From contig CAJUAA010000009.1 in the NCBI GenBank assembly GCA_910584205.1, forward strand, positions 36,302-100,301: 64,000 nt of DNA. The letters run 5' to 3'. This document shows positions 26,739 to 34,760 of this stretch, piece after piece. A program made the position numbers and the translations under genes. Origin of the DNA: an uncultured Lachnospiraceae bacterium (GTDB lineage: Bacteria > Bacillota > Clostridia > Lachnospirales > Lachnospiraceae). Under the pieces are notes generated by a model. That model did not search any database and was not told the DNA's origin. It saw only the letters and a program-made list of their open reading frames with translations. Every line of letters begins with the position of its first letter. Position 1 is the first letter of the stretch.

Positions 26739-26874
26739 TTTATTTATCACCTCCTTTAGAAACCAACAGCAATAACCATCTGAAAATTGGCAATTCTCTG
26801 GACAGCGGCGGTAACGAGGAAACGCCACAGGCGTTTTCGGGTCTATGGAGTGCTTCAAATTTCCAAAAGGGGCC

Positions 26875-27153
26875 TTACATTCCAAACAGATCCGCATGAC
26901 TGCCAGTTGCAGTAGCTGAAAGAACAAGAGTATCTTCATAAATCTGGTATATAAGTAACCAGTCAGGCTCTATATGACATTCTCTAAAATCATGCAGATT
27001 TCCGGTAAGGGAGTGGTCTTTATACTGAACAGGTAGAGGATTGCCATAGGCCAGCAATGAGAGTACATTGACAAGTTTGTTCATATCCTTGCCCCGCTTT
27101 TGCATTCGTTTGGCATCTTTTTTCATACGATTCGTATAGACGATCTTGTACAT
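26875..27153 (-). CDS. yafQ: YafQ/RelE-family mRNA interferase toxin
   Basis: 92-aa toxin of the RelE/ParE superfamily: MYKIVYTNRMKKDAKRMQKR at the start, H and L in DHSLTGNLHDFRECHIEPDW, and the C-terminal TGSHADLF typical of YafQ. It would cleave ribosome-bound mRNA. It lies 3 nt after its antitoxin. The 136 bp downstream hold a short hairpin (AAACGCC/GGCGTTT, 26819-26835). Confidence 0.88.
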   Translation of the reverse strand: MYKIVYTNRMKKDAKRMQKRGKDMNKLVNVLSLLAYGNPLPVQYKDHSLTGNLHDFRECHIEPDWLLIYQIYEDTLVLSATATGSHADLFGM

Positions 27154-27156
27154 AGG

Positions 27157-27420
27157 TTAATCCTCAAGCATGGAAGCGACTGCATCTTCCGCATTATCAA
27201 AAGGACCATTAAGATTTCTTCGAAATCTGCTGTCATAAACAGCTTCCTGAAGCTGACAGGGAATTGCCTTATGCTGCACAGAAAAAGGGATGCCTGCGTT
27301 TTCAATAGCGGCATTTAAAAAAATACGAATCGCTGTTGATGTATCCAGTCCCAGACTGGAGAACAGTGTATCTGCCTGCTTTTTAATTGTATCATCAATA
27401 CGTATTTGTAATGTAGCCAT
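27157..27420 (-). CDS. dinJ: RelB/DinJ-family antitoxin
   Basis: 87 aa. The N-terminal ribbon-helix-helix is MATLQIRIDDTIKKQADTLF with GLDTSTAIRIFL; a toxin-binding C-terminal tail follows. I chose the ATG at 27420 because TTGGAGGTG precedes it. It would repress its own operon through the palindrome at 27444-27455. Confidence 0.88.
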   Translation of the reverse strand: MATLQIRIDDTIKKQADTLFSSLGLDTSTAIRIFLNAAIENAGIPFSVQHKAIPCQLQEAVYDSRFRRNLNGPFDNAEDAVASMLED

Positions 27421-27443
27421 ATTGCACCTCCAATGAATTTGTA

Positions 27444-27455
27444 GTACAATTGTAC
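27444..27455. promoter_or_regulatory. Operator-like palindrome of the dinJ-yafQ pair
   Basis: GTACAATTGTAC is a perfect 12-bp palindrome, 24 nt upstream of the antitoxin start. Its position is typical of ribbon-helix-helix antitoxin operators. Confidence 0.6.
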
Positions 27456-27484
27456 CATATGAGCACCACAGAAGCAATGAGAAT

Positions 27485-29548
27485 TTACTGCCGCTTCCCC
27501 CTGCATAATACTTCGTTCAGCGTCCGGAACAGTTCCGCGGTATCGATGGGCTTTGCCAGATGGTCATCCATTCCGGCAGCCAGGGCTTTCATGCGGTCCT
27601 CCTCGAAGGCGTTGGCCGTCATGGCAAGGATCGGAAGTTCCCTGATCCAGTCTTTCTCCATGGCCCGGATCCTTCTCACCGCCTCATAACCGTCCATAAC
27701 CGGCATCTGAATATCCATCAGTACGATATCGTACCGCCACTCCGGCGCCGCCTCCATCTTCTCCACGGCTTCCTGTCCATCGTTGGCCGTATCCACCACA
27801 AATCCGGCTTCCGTCAGGAGTTCCAGCGCAATCTCCCGGTTCAGTTCGTTATCTTCCACCAGAAGGATCTGCTTTCCGGTCAGGCTTTCCTCCACTCCGG
27901 CCAGGGGTTCTTCCAGCACCTCCGTCCTTTCCTCCTCCAACAGCCGCAGAGGCAGCTCAATGGTAAATTCCGACCCCTTTCCCTGTTCGCTCCGGACGCT
28001 GATCGTCCCGCCCATCATCTCCACGATGCTCTTGGTGATGGGCAGTCCCAGACCGGTTCCTTCGATCTGGCTGACTGTGGAAGTCCTCTCCCGTTCAAAC
28101 ACTTCGAACACACGGGGAAGGAATTCCGGACTCATGCCGATACCCGTGTCCCGGACCTTGATGACATAATTGACATACGGCTCCGACAGGCGCAGATGTT
28201 CCGCCGCGCAGAGGTCTGCCCTGTCCCCTTCGGAAACGGACGGCAGCGGTTTTTCCCGTACGCACAGGTCGATCCGTCCTCCCTCCGGGGTAAATTTGAC
28301 CGCATTTCCCACCAGATTCAACAACACTCTCTGAAGCCTTCCTTCATCCGCATACACATGCTCGTGCTGCAGTCCTGTCAGGTCAACCGCCAGTTCCAGA
28401 TCCCTTGCGCGGGCCTGCCCCTGTATCATATTGGTAAAATCATGCAGAATCGTGCGGAGGTTTGCCTCCTGTTCCTGAATCTGCATCTTGCCGCTTTCAA
28501 TCCGGCTCATATCCAGCACTTCATTGATGATCGACAGCAGATGTCTGCTGGACGCGCTGATCTTGTCGATGCAGTCCTGCACTCTTTCTTTTTCGTCAAT
28601 GTGCGCTCCGGCGATGGCGGCAAATCCCACGATGGCGTTCATGGGCGTGCGGATGTCATGGGACATATTGTTCAGGAAACTGGATTTGCTGGCATTGGCC
28701 CTGTTGGCCGCCTCGTACGCCCGTTCCAGCTCCTCCCGGGCTTTCAGTTCCTTTTCCCGCTCCGCACTGATATTTTCCACCACAAATTCCACCTGGGCCG
28801 GAAGCCCTGATTCCGCCCGGTTCACCACAATAAAACTGGCGCGGCACCAGCCTTTCCGGATACTCAGGTATTCCAGCGAAATGTTCTGGCGCTCCCCAAT
28901 TCTTTCCGCCAGCGTATCCAGATCCACAAACAGCCGGAACTCTTCCTTGTACTTTTCATCGATCAGGGTATTGGTAAACTGCCGGAAAGCCGCCGCTGCG
29001 TCCCCTGTCTCCCCCAGGGTCTCCGTAATATAATCCAGGCCAACGATCTCTTTGTATTTCCCGGTGTCCAGATCAATATAATAGTTAAACATATAGATCT
29101 TGCTCAGGGCACCGATGATATCGAAAAGCTTCCTCCGGCTGCTGTGGTATTCCGCTTCCTGTATTTTCATCTCCGAAATGTTCTGTACAATACCGTAGGT
29201 CTGTTCCGGCATTCCGTCCGGATCCCGGGAAACTGTGGTCATCGTGACCGTACACCAGTTCTTTCTGTCCAGACTGCTGAAAGACGCCTGCGCACACGTT
29301 TCTCCCGCGTCGATCCTGTCATACATTTTGAAAAATCCATCCCGGGTGGATGGATGGACAAAATCATCTGCAAAGCTTTCGGGCATGTCCCGGTATTCTC
29401 TCCTGCACCGGTACATGCGTGCAGTTCTCTCACTCATGGTAATGCGCTTTTCTTTCGGATAATACCAGAACATACAGATATCCGTATGTTCGATCGCTTT
29501 TAACAGTCCTTCCTGCTCCTGCATCCTGTCTGTCTCATATATTTCCAT
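27485..29548 (-). CDS. Soluble hybrid histidine kinase with PAS-like sensor and receiver
   Basis: About 687 aa from the ATG at 29548 (AGAGGGG upstream). A PAS-like region covers residues 15-130 (ending YGIVQNISE), with a second at about 140-265. The dimerisation helix carries the phospho-His in NNMSHDIRTPMNAIVG, the ATPase domain has NLVGNAVKFTPEGG, DTGIGM and GTGLGLPI, and the C-terminal receiver has LLVEDNELNREI, the phospho-acceptor Asp in IVLMDIQMPVMDG and the Lys in LAKPID. No membrane segment is visible, so the signal is cytoplasmic. No response regulator lies next to it. Confidence 0.9.
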   Translation of the reverse strand: MEIYETDRMQEQEGLLKAIEHTDICMFWYYPKEKRITMSERTARMYRCRREYRDMPESFADDFVHPSTRDGFFKMYDRIDAGETCAQASFSSLDRKNWCTVTMTTVSRDPDGMPEQTYGIVQNISEMKIQEAEYHSSRRKLFDIIGALSKIYMFNYYIDLDTGKYKEIVGLDYITETLGETGDAAAAFRQFTNTLIDEKYKEEFRLFVDLDTLAERIGERQNISLEYLSIRKGWCRASFIVVNRAESGLPAQVEFVVENISAEREKELKAREELERAYEAANRANASKSSFLNNMSHDIRTPMNAIVGFAAIAGAHIDEKERVQDCIDKISASSRHLLSIINEVLDMSRIESGKMQIQEQEANLRTILHDFTNMIQGQARARDLELAVDLTGLQHEHVYADEGRLQRVLLNLVGNAVKFTPEGGRIDLCVREKPLPSVSEGDRADLCAAEHLRLSEPYVNYVIKVRDTGIGMSPEFLPRVFEVFERERTSTVSQIEGTGLGLPITKSIVEMMGGTISVRSEQGKGSEFTIELPLRLLEEERTEVLEEPLAGVEESLTGKQILLVEDNELNREIALELLTEAGFVVDTANDGQEAVEKMEAAPEWRYDIVLMDIQMPVMDGYEAVRRIRAMEKDWIRELPILAMTANAFEEDRMKALAAGMDDHLAKPIDTAELFRTLNEVLCRGKRQ

Positions 29549-29666
29549 ACGTAAAACCCCTCTCGTAAAAAGCAAACAGCATTGAAAACCATGTCTGGAT
29601 TATATCACACAATCCGTAAAAAATCACCCCGTTTCTGTATCCATGTCCCCGCGTCCGGACACCAGA

Positions 29667-29709
29667 ACAGCGCGGGATTCCTGCCCGGCCCGCAGGAATC
29701 CCGCGCTGT
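29667..29709. other. Perfect 18-bp stem-loop after the Na/phosphate transporter gene
   Basis: ACAGCGCGGGATTCCTGC (29667-29684) pairs perfectly with 29692-29709 around a 7-base loop. It lies 21 nt after the transporter stop. No T run follows on either strand, so it is either a terminator of unusual type or an mRNA 3'-end stabiliser. Confidence 0.7.
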
Positions 29710-29729
29710 CATATATGTAAGCTTTTGAT

Positions 29730-31370
29730 TTATTCGTCGTCATCGTCCGGAACCTGCTCCAGAAGCGCATACGCAATATTGGTAGCGTGATCCGCCACAC
29801 GCTCGAACCCGGAGATCGCATCCGAAAAGATCATACCGGAAGCCGCCGTGCACTCGTTCTTTGTCAGACGCTCCACATGGTTCTTCTGAAACTGACGCTC
29901 CATCTCGTCAATCTCATTTTCCAGATCCATGATATCCCTCATATGTTCTCTGGAATTATGCGCGAACATATCGATGGAATACTCCAGGATCGTATTGACC
30001 TTGGCGCTGATCTTTTTCAGCTCCTCAAGCCCGTCTCCGCTGAAGGAGATATTGTCTCTGATTCGGTTCCTTGCGGAGTCCGCCAGATTTTCCGCATGGT
30101 CTCCGATCCGTTCAATATCATTAACCACATGGAACAGAGCGCCGATACTCTTGCTGTCATCGATGGGCAGCGTCATCTGGCCGATCCGGACCAGATAACT
30201 CGTGATGGCATGGTTCATATAATTGATCTGTTTTTCCACCGCATAGACTTTCTTGATCTTCTTCTCATCCAGATCGATCAGCGCGTCCAGCGCCCGGTTC
30301 AGGTTCTCATAGGCAAGGGCGCCCATGTGTTCCAGTTCCATAACCGCCTCGATGACCGCAGTGGTCGGAGAAAACATGGCCGTCTTCCCGATGTAATACA
30401 GCTGGTACTCCGTATCCTCCGTCTTCTCCTCTCCCGGAACCGCCAGATAGGTCAGCTCCACGATCCATCTGGTAAACGGCAGGAGTACAATCACCTGACA
30501 AATCTTAAACAATGTATGTGCGTTTGCAACACAGCGCCCCGGATTGGACCCTGAGATCTTCAGGATGATATCCAGCACCAGACCTCCCGCCACTGTCAGT
30601 ACAATGTACATGATGATCGTACCAATAATATTGAAAAACAGGTGGATGAGCGCCGCCCTCTTGGCATCCTTTTTGCCGCTCAGAGACGCCAGCATGGCTG
30701 ACATACAGGCTCCGATGTTGCATCCCAGTATGATATAGAAACAGATCGGCAGCTCCAGAAGTCCCTGCTGCGCCATCAGAAGCACGATACTGACCGTTAC
30801 GGACGAGCTCTGGATGATGGCGGTAATGACTGTTCCCATCAGGACGCCCAGAATCGGACTGGTAAGCCCACCCAGAAGATTCGCCACCTGTGGAGAGTCT
30901 TTCAGGCTGGACATGCTCCCGGACATGACGGAAAGCCCCATGAACAGGACACCAAAGCCAAGGACCACCTCGCCGATCTTCTTCACCCGGTCATTTTTCA
31001 CAAACTGCGTCATCAGCACGCCCACAAACAGAAACACCGGCGCGTACGCGGACAGGTTGAAGGATACCAGCTGCGAGGTCACCGTCGTACCGATATTGGC
31101 GCCCATGATCACTCCTGCCGCCTGGTACAGCGTCATCATCCCCGCGTTGACAAAACTGACCACCATGACTGTCGTCGCGCTGGAAGACTGGATCACCGCA
31201 CAGAAAAGGATACCCACCAGCGTCCCCAGGATCCGGTTCGTCGTGACCGCCTCCAGAATGCTCCGCATCTTGGCTCCCGCCGCCTTCTCCAGGCCGTCGC
31301 TCATCTGTTTCATGCCCAGCAGAAAAAGTCCCAGTCCTCCCATCAGTGACACAATTACACTTATTTCCAT
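29730..31370 (-). CDS. Na+/phosphate cotransporter family protein with PhoU-like tail
   Basis: 546 aa from the ATG at 31370. The N-terminal half holds two Na/Pi repeat units with the QSSSATT and QSSSVTVS motifs (about residues 60-66 and 187-194) and about eight membrane spans. The C-terminal part (about residues 330-540) is a PhoU-like helical domain (HVVNDIERIGDHAENLADSA, FERVADHATNIA). It probably imports phosphate or tunes its level. It is monocistronic. Confidence 0.92.
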   Translation of the reverse strand: MEISVIVSLMGGLGLFLLGMKQMSDGLEKAAGAKMRSILEAVTTNRILGTLVGILFCAVIQSSSATTVMVVSFVNAGMMTLYQAAGVIMGANIGTTVTSQLVSFNLSAYAPVFLFVGVLMTQFVKNDRVKKIGEVVLGFGVLFMGLSVMSGSMSSLKDSPQVANLLGGLTSPILGVLMGTVITAIIQSSSVTVSIVLLMAQQGLLELPICFYIILGCNIGACMSAMLASLSGKKDAKRAALIHLFFNIIGTIIMYIVLTVAGGLVLDIILKISGSNPGRCVANAHTLFKICQVIVLLPFTRWIVELTYLAVPGEEKTEDTEYQLYYIGKTAMFSPTTAVIEAVMELEHMGALAYENLNRALDALIDLDEKKIKKVYAVEKQINYMNHAITSYLVRIGQMTLPIDDSKSIGALFHVVNDIERIGDHAENLADSARNRIRDNISFSGDGLEELKKISAKVNTILEYSIDMFAHNSREHMRDIMDLENEIDEMERQFQKNHVERLTKNECTAASGMIFSDAISGFERVADHATNIAYALLEQVPDDDDE

Positions 31371-31414
31371 AATCACTCTACCTCATTGAATTTTATCCTC
31401 AGGTACACAAAGCA

Positions 31415-31443
31415 AAAGCGTATGCATTTTACACATACGCTTT
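31415..31443 (-). terminator. Terminator of the rimP-ribF operon
   Basis: AAAGCGTATG (31415-31424) pairs with CATACGCTTT (31434-31443). T-rich sequence follows on the minus strand, about 45 nt after the ribF stop. Confidence 0.75.
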
Positions 31444-31486
31444 ATCTATACTTTACTCCAATTTTACATAACTTACAAGGTATTCT

Positions 31487-32431
31487 TTAAGATTTTACAT
31501 AAATTTTACTTTTCCCCCAGTGGACATCCGACAGAATCCGCGCCTTCAGTTCCTCCAGAGACCGGAATTTCTGTTCCGGGCGTTCATATTCCAGAAACTC
31601 CACGTTCAGATACTGTCCGTACAGATCGCCGCTGTAATCAAAGAGATACGTCTCCACGCCTTTTCTGGCCTCCGCGCCCACCGTCGGTTTGTAGCCGATG
31701 TTGGTGATCCCGTAATATGCTTCCCCATCCACCATGGTTCTCGTCAGATACACGCCGTTGGGCGGCAGAAGTTTCTCCTGGGAAGGCAGCAGATTGATCG
31801 TGGGAAGTCCCAGCGTCCGCCCGATCTGTCTTCCGTGCACCACTTCTCCGCTGACAAAATACCGATAGCCCAGCAGGTCATTGGCAAGAGGAATGTTTCC
31901 CTCATGAAGCGCCTCCCGTACATACGTACTGCTGATGTCCCGGCTGTGGCTTTTTTCCTTCTCAACGGTTTCCACCTGAAAACCGCAGCTCTGTCCCATG
32001 CGCTCCAGCATCCGGACGTCTCCCTTTCTCTGGTGGCCAAACCGAAAATCCTCTCCCACCGCCACAAAGGCGGCGTGAAGCTGTCCGGCCAGCACTTCCC
32101 GGACAAAACGTTCCGGCTCCATCAGAGAGATTTCCGGAACAAACGGGCATTCCAGAAGATGGTCGACCCCCGCGCGCTCCAGCAGCAGGCGGCGCTCTTC
32201 GTTGGTCGTGATGTTCTGCCCGGACAGTCCGGACAGCATCCGTGTCGGATTGGTTGCAAAGGTAAACAGAACCGCCGACAAACCCTGTTCTTTCCTGGCC
32301 AGTACCCTTCCAAGCAGTTTCTGATGCCCCCTGTGAAACCCGTCAAATTTTCCAAGGCTCACGGCACAGGGGCCTTCCATATGAAATTTGGTCGTTCCAG
32401 TCACATAATTCATAGTCATTCTCTCACTCAT
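31487..32431 (-). CDS. ribF: Bifunctional riboflavin kinase/FAD synthetase
   Basis: 314 aa making FMN and FAD. The N-terminal nucleotidyltransferase has LGKFDGFHRGHQKLL (HxGH-like) and ISSTYVREALHEGNI; the C-terminal riboflavin kinase has GRQIGRTLGLPTINL and the PTVG loop. Last gene of the operon; its start overlaps the truB stop as ATGA. Linkage to truB is conserved in Firmicutes. Confidence 0.95.
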   Translation of the reverse strand: MSERMTMNYVTGTTKFHMEGPCAVSLGKFDGFHRGHQKLLGRVLARKEQGLSAVLFTFATNPTRMLSGLSGQNITTNEERRLLLERAGVDHLLECPFVPEISLMEPERFVREVLAGQLHAAFVAVGEDFRFGHQRKGDVRMLERMGQSCGFQVETVEKEKSHSRDISSTYVREALHEGNIPLANDLLGYRYFVSGEVVHGRQIGRTLGLPTINLLPSQEKLLPPNGVYLTRTMVDGEAYYGITNIGYKPTVGAEARKGVETYLFDYSGDLYGQYLNVEFLEYERPEQKFRSLEELKARILSDVHWGKSKIYVKS

Positions 32432-33375
32432 GTCTCCATGAATGTTTTCCTGCTGTTCATTTCTTTTTGTGATTGATCGGACGGCTGATAAAACATTTTC
32501 ACCGGCCGGTACAGCCCCTGCTCAGGGCGAAAGGCATAGACGCCGATGAAGCTTCCCCTGCTGTCGTAGACACGCACGTCTCCCTCCGGAACCGGCTGCG
32601 CCTCCACATCCGTTTTTCGGAAAGGATTCCCGTTATGTCCCAGCCGCGATCCGTCTTCGGTCAGCACAGCCGCCGGAAGGTGGGCGAACATCCGGTCCAC
32701 AGGCAGCACTGCTTCCGTGAGGCGCCCCTCGTCCCGGAGTTTTTCCACTTCGAAAAGGCGCAGGCTGTCTTTTACGAGAAACTGCCCCGACCTTGTCCGA
32801 ATGAGCGCTTCCATACAGCCGTGACAGCCCAGCTTCTCTCCGATGTCATGGCACAGCGTACGGATATAGGTCCCCTTGGAACAGCTGACGGACATCCGCA
32901 CCCGGGGCAGGTCCATCTCCAGGATCCGGATCTCATGGATCGTCACCGGCCTGGCCTTTCGTTCCACCTCCTGCCCCGCCCTGGCCAGATCGCACAGTTT
33001 CCGGCCGCCCACCTTCAGGGCGGAATACATGGGCGGGATCTGCTGGCAGGGACCCACAAAACTCTCTATGGCGTCCCGGACCTCCTGCTCGGACACGGCG
33101 GCTTCCGACCGCTCCAGAACCGTTCCGGAAATATCCTGCGTATCCGTGCTCTGTCCCAGCAGAAGCACAGCCTCATACGCCTTGTCCCGGTCTGTCAGCA
33201 GGCCGCAGAGCTTCGTCCCGCTTCCAAGACACACAGGAAGAACTCCCTCCGCGTCCGGGTCGAGAGTTCCTGTATGGCCGATTTTTTTCTGTTTCAGGAT
33301 TCCGCGCAGCTTTGCCACCACGTCGTGGGAAGTATAGCCCCGCTCCTTGTAGATATTGATGATTCCGTTTCTCAC
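32428..33375 (-). CDS. truB: tRNA pseudouridine-55 synthase
   Basis: 315 aa. It makes pseudouridine 55 in the T-loop of tRNA. The catalytic Asp is in KIGHTGTLDPDAEGVLPVCL; the later motifs QIPPMYSALKVGGRKL and CSKGTYIRTLCHDIGEKLG are also present. The C-terminal extension carries the short PUA-like region. It overlaps nrnA and ribF by 4 nt on both sides. Confidence 0.95.
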   Translation of the reverse strand: MRNGIINIYKERGYTSHDVVAKLRGILKQKKIGHTGTLDPDAEGVLPVCLGSGTKLCGLLTDRDKAYEAVLLLGQSTDTQDISGTVLERSEAAVSEQEVRDAIESFVGPCQQIPPMYSALKVGGRKLCDLARAGQEVERKARPVTIHEIRILEMDLPRVRMSVSCSKGTYIRTLCHDIGEKLGCHGCMEALIRTRSGQFLVKDSLRLFEVEKLRDEGRLTEAVLPVDRMFAHLPAAVLTEDGSRLGHNGNPFRKTDVEAQPVPEGDVRVYDSRGSFIGVYAFRPEQGLYRPVKMFYQPSDQSQKEMNSRKTFMET

Positions 33376-34334
33376 TGTTTTTCCTGCTCCGTCAGCTGAT
33401 GTTCGATATGTAATGTCAGATTGTTGACGATATCATGAAACGTACCTTTCATAGTCACGCCCGCAGCGCGCACATGTCCGCCGCCGCCGAAATAAGAGGC
33501 CACCTCACTGACATCCACCGTATCTCTGGAGCGAAGCGACACCTTATATTCCAGATTGCCGGTCTCATACAGAAAGATGGCAACCTCCACGCCGTCCGTC
33601 ATCTTCAGCTGGCTGACAATGCCGTCCAGGTCGATGGGCGTCACGCCGAAGAACACCAGTTCTTTCCTGCGCACCACGCTGACGATGCCCCGTCCGTCCA
33701 GAATCCGCATGCTTTCCAGAAGCGCCTTGCCCAGGATCTGGTTCTGGCGGTAAGTCTTTTTATAAAAGGTCTCCTCCAGAATCTTCGTATAGGGAATTCC
33801 CTTCTCCATAAGCATGGCCGCCACGCGCATGGTGTCCGGCGAGGTGCAGCTATACTGGAAGACTCCCGTATCATGGGCAATCCCCGTATAAAGCGCCGCC
33901 GCCGTTTTCTCCGATATGTTTTCCGGATTCATCATCCCGCACAGCACCTCACAGGTGGAGCTTGCATCCGGTTCGATGATGTTCACCTGTGCATAGCCGG
34001 CGTTGCTGATGTGGTGGTCTACGCATATGGTCTTTCCGGCACAGTCAAAATACGCTTTTGCATCTCCGAGACGGTCGTATGCGGCGCAGTCCACCGCCAC
34101 GAACAGATCATATGCCTCTTTCTCCTCTCCTGCCTGCCTGATTTCCTCATATCCGGCAAGAATGGCGAATTTTTCATCGGGCTTCTCCAGCCAGATGTCT
34201 GCCTGTATCTGCGGAAAATTATCCCTGATATAGTTCCACAGGCCGATGCAGGCGCCTGTGCTGTCTCCGTCCGGCCTGACATGCCCGGCGATGGCAACCG
34301 TACGGATGTCCCGCAATTCTTTATCAAACTGCAT
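33372..34334 (-). CDS. nrnA: DHH-family oligoribonuclease/pAp phosphatase NrnA
   Basis: 320-aa DHH-DHHA1 phosphoesterase that degrades nanoRNA and pAp. Metal-binding motifs are GHVRPDGDSTGA, FVAVDCAAYDRLG and CVDHHISNAGY; the DHHA1 substrate-binding motif GGGGHVRAAGVT lies near the end. I chose the ATG at 34334 with AGGGGG upstream; the frame continues to a TTG at 34397 that overlaps the rbfA stop. Confidence 0.93.
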   Translation of the reverse strand: MQFDKELRDIRTVAIAGHVRPDGDSTGACIGLWNYIRDNFPQIQADIWLEKPDEKFAILAGYEEIRQAGEEKEAYDLFVAVDCAAYDRLGDAKAYFDCAGKTICVDHHISNAGYAQVNIIEPDASSTCEVLCGMMNPENISEKTAAALYTGIAHDTGVFQYSCTSPDTMRVAAMLMEKGIPYTKILEETFYKKTYRQNQILGKALLESMRILDGRGIVSVVRRKELVFFGVTPIDLDGIVSQLKMTDGVEVAIFLYETGNLEYKVSLRSRDTVDVSEVASYFGGGGHVRAAGVTMKGTFHDIVNNLTLHIEHQLTEQEKQ

Positions 34335-34393
34335 CCTTCTTCCCCCTGTCATGATATCGCAGCTGCCCGGGCCATGCCGGACAGCTGCCGCTT

Positions 34394-34759
34394 TCAACTG
34401 TCTTCCCCGCCGCTGACCACCTCGTCGATCAGCTTCGACATGCTCACCCCATATTCAATGGACTGATCCAGGATAAACGTGATCTCCGGCGTATTCCGAA
34501 GATTCAGTTCCCGGGCAAGCTGGCGGCGGATATATCCCATCGCGCTCTGCAGGCCTTCCAGCGTATTCTTCTGGGCTTCTTCGTCGCCCAGCACGCTGAT
34601 GTACGCCTTGCAGGTCTTCAGATCCGGAGCCACATACGCCTGTACCACAGACGTCATGGGGCTGATGCGCGGATCCTTGATCTCTCCCCGGATGATCTCG
34701 GAAAGGACCTTCTGGACCTCTCCGCTCACACGGGTATTTTTAATACTGTTTTTTTTCAT
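34394..34759 (-). CDS. rbfA: Ribosome-binding factor A
   Basis: 121-aa cold-shock and 30S maturation factor. It has the KH-type core with VSGEVQKVLSEIIRGEIKDP at the start and LRNTPEITFILDQSIEYG near the end. It directly follows infB (1-nt gap), a conserved pairing. Confidence 0.95.
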   Translation of the reverse strand: MKKNSIKNTRVSGEVQKVLSEIIRGEIKDPRISPMTSVVQAYVAPDLKTCKAYISVLGDEEAQKNTLEGLQSAMGYIRRQLARELNLRNTPEITFILDQSIEYGVSMSKLIDEVVSGGEDS

Positions 34760-34760
34760 T

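Noticed and set aside
26739..26939. N-terminal extension of the DUF3990 frame with many Cys
   Set aside because: A strong AGGAGGTG with a GTG start at 26738 and the family start agree; the extension runs into the intergenic block and the end of yafQ.
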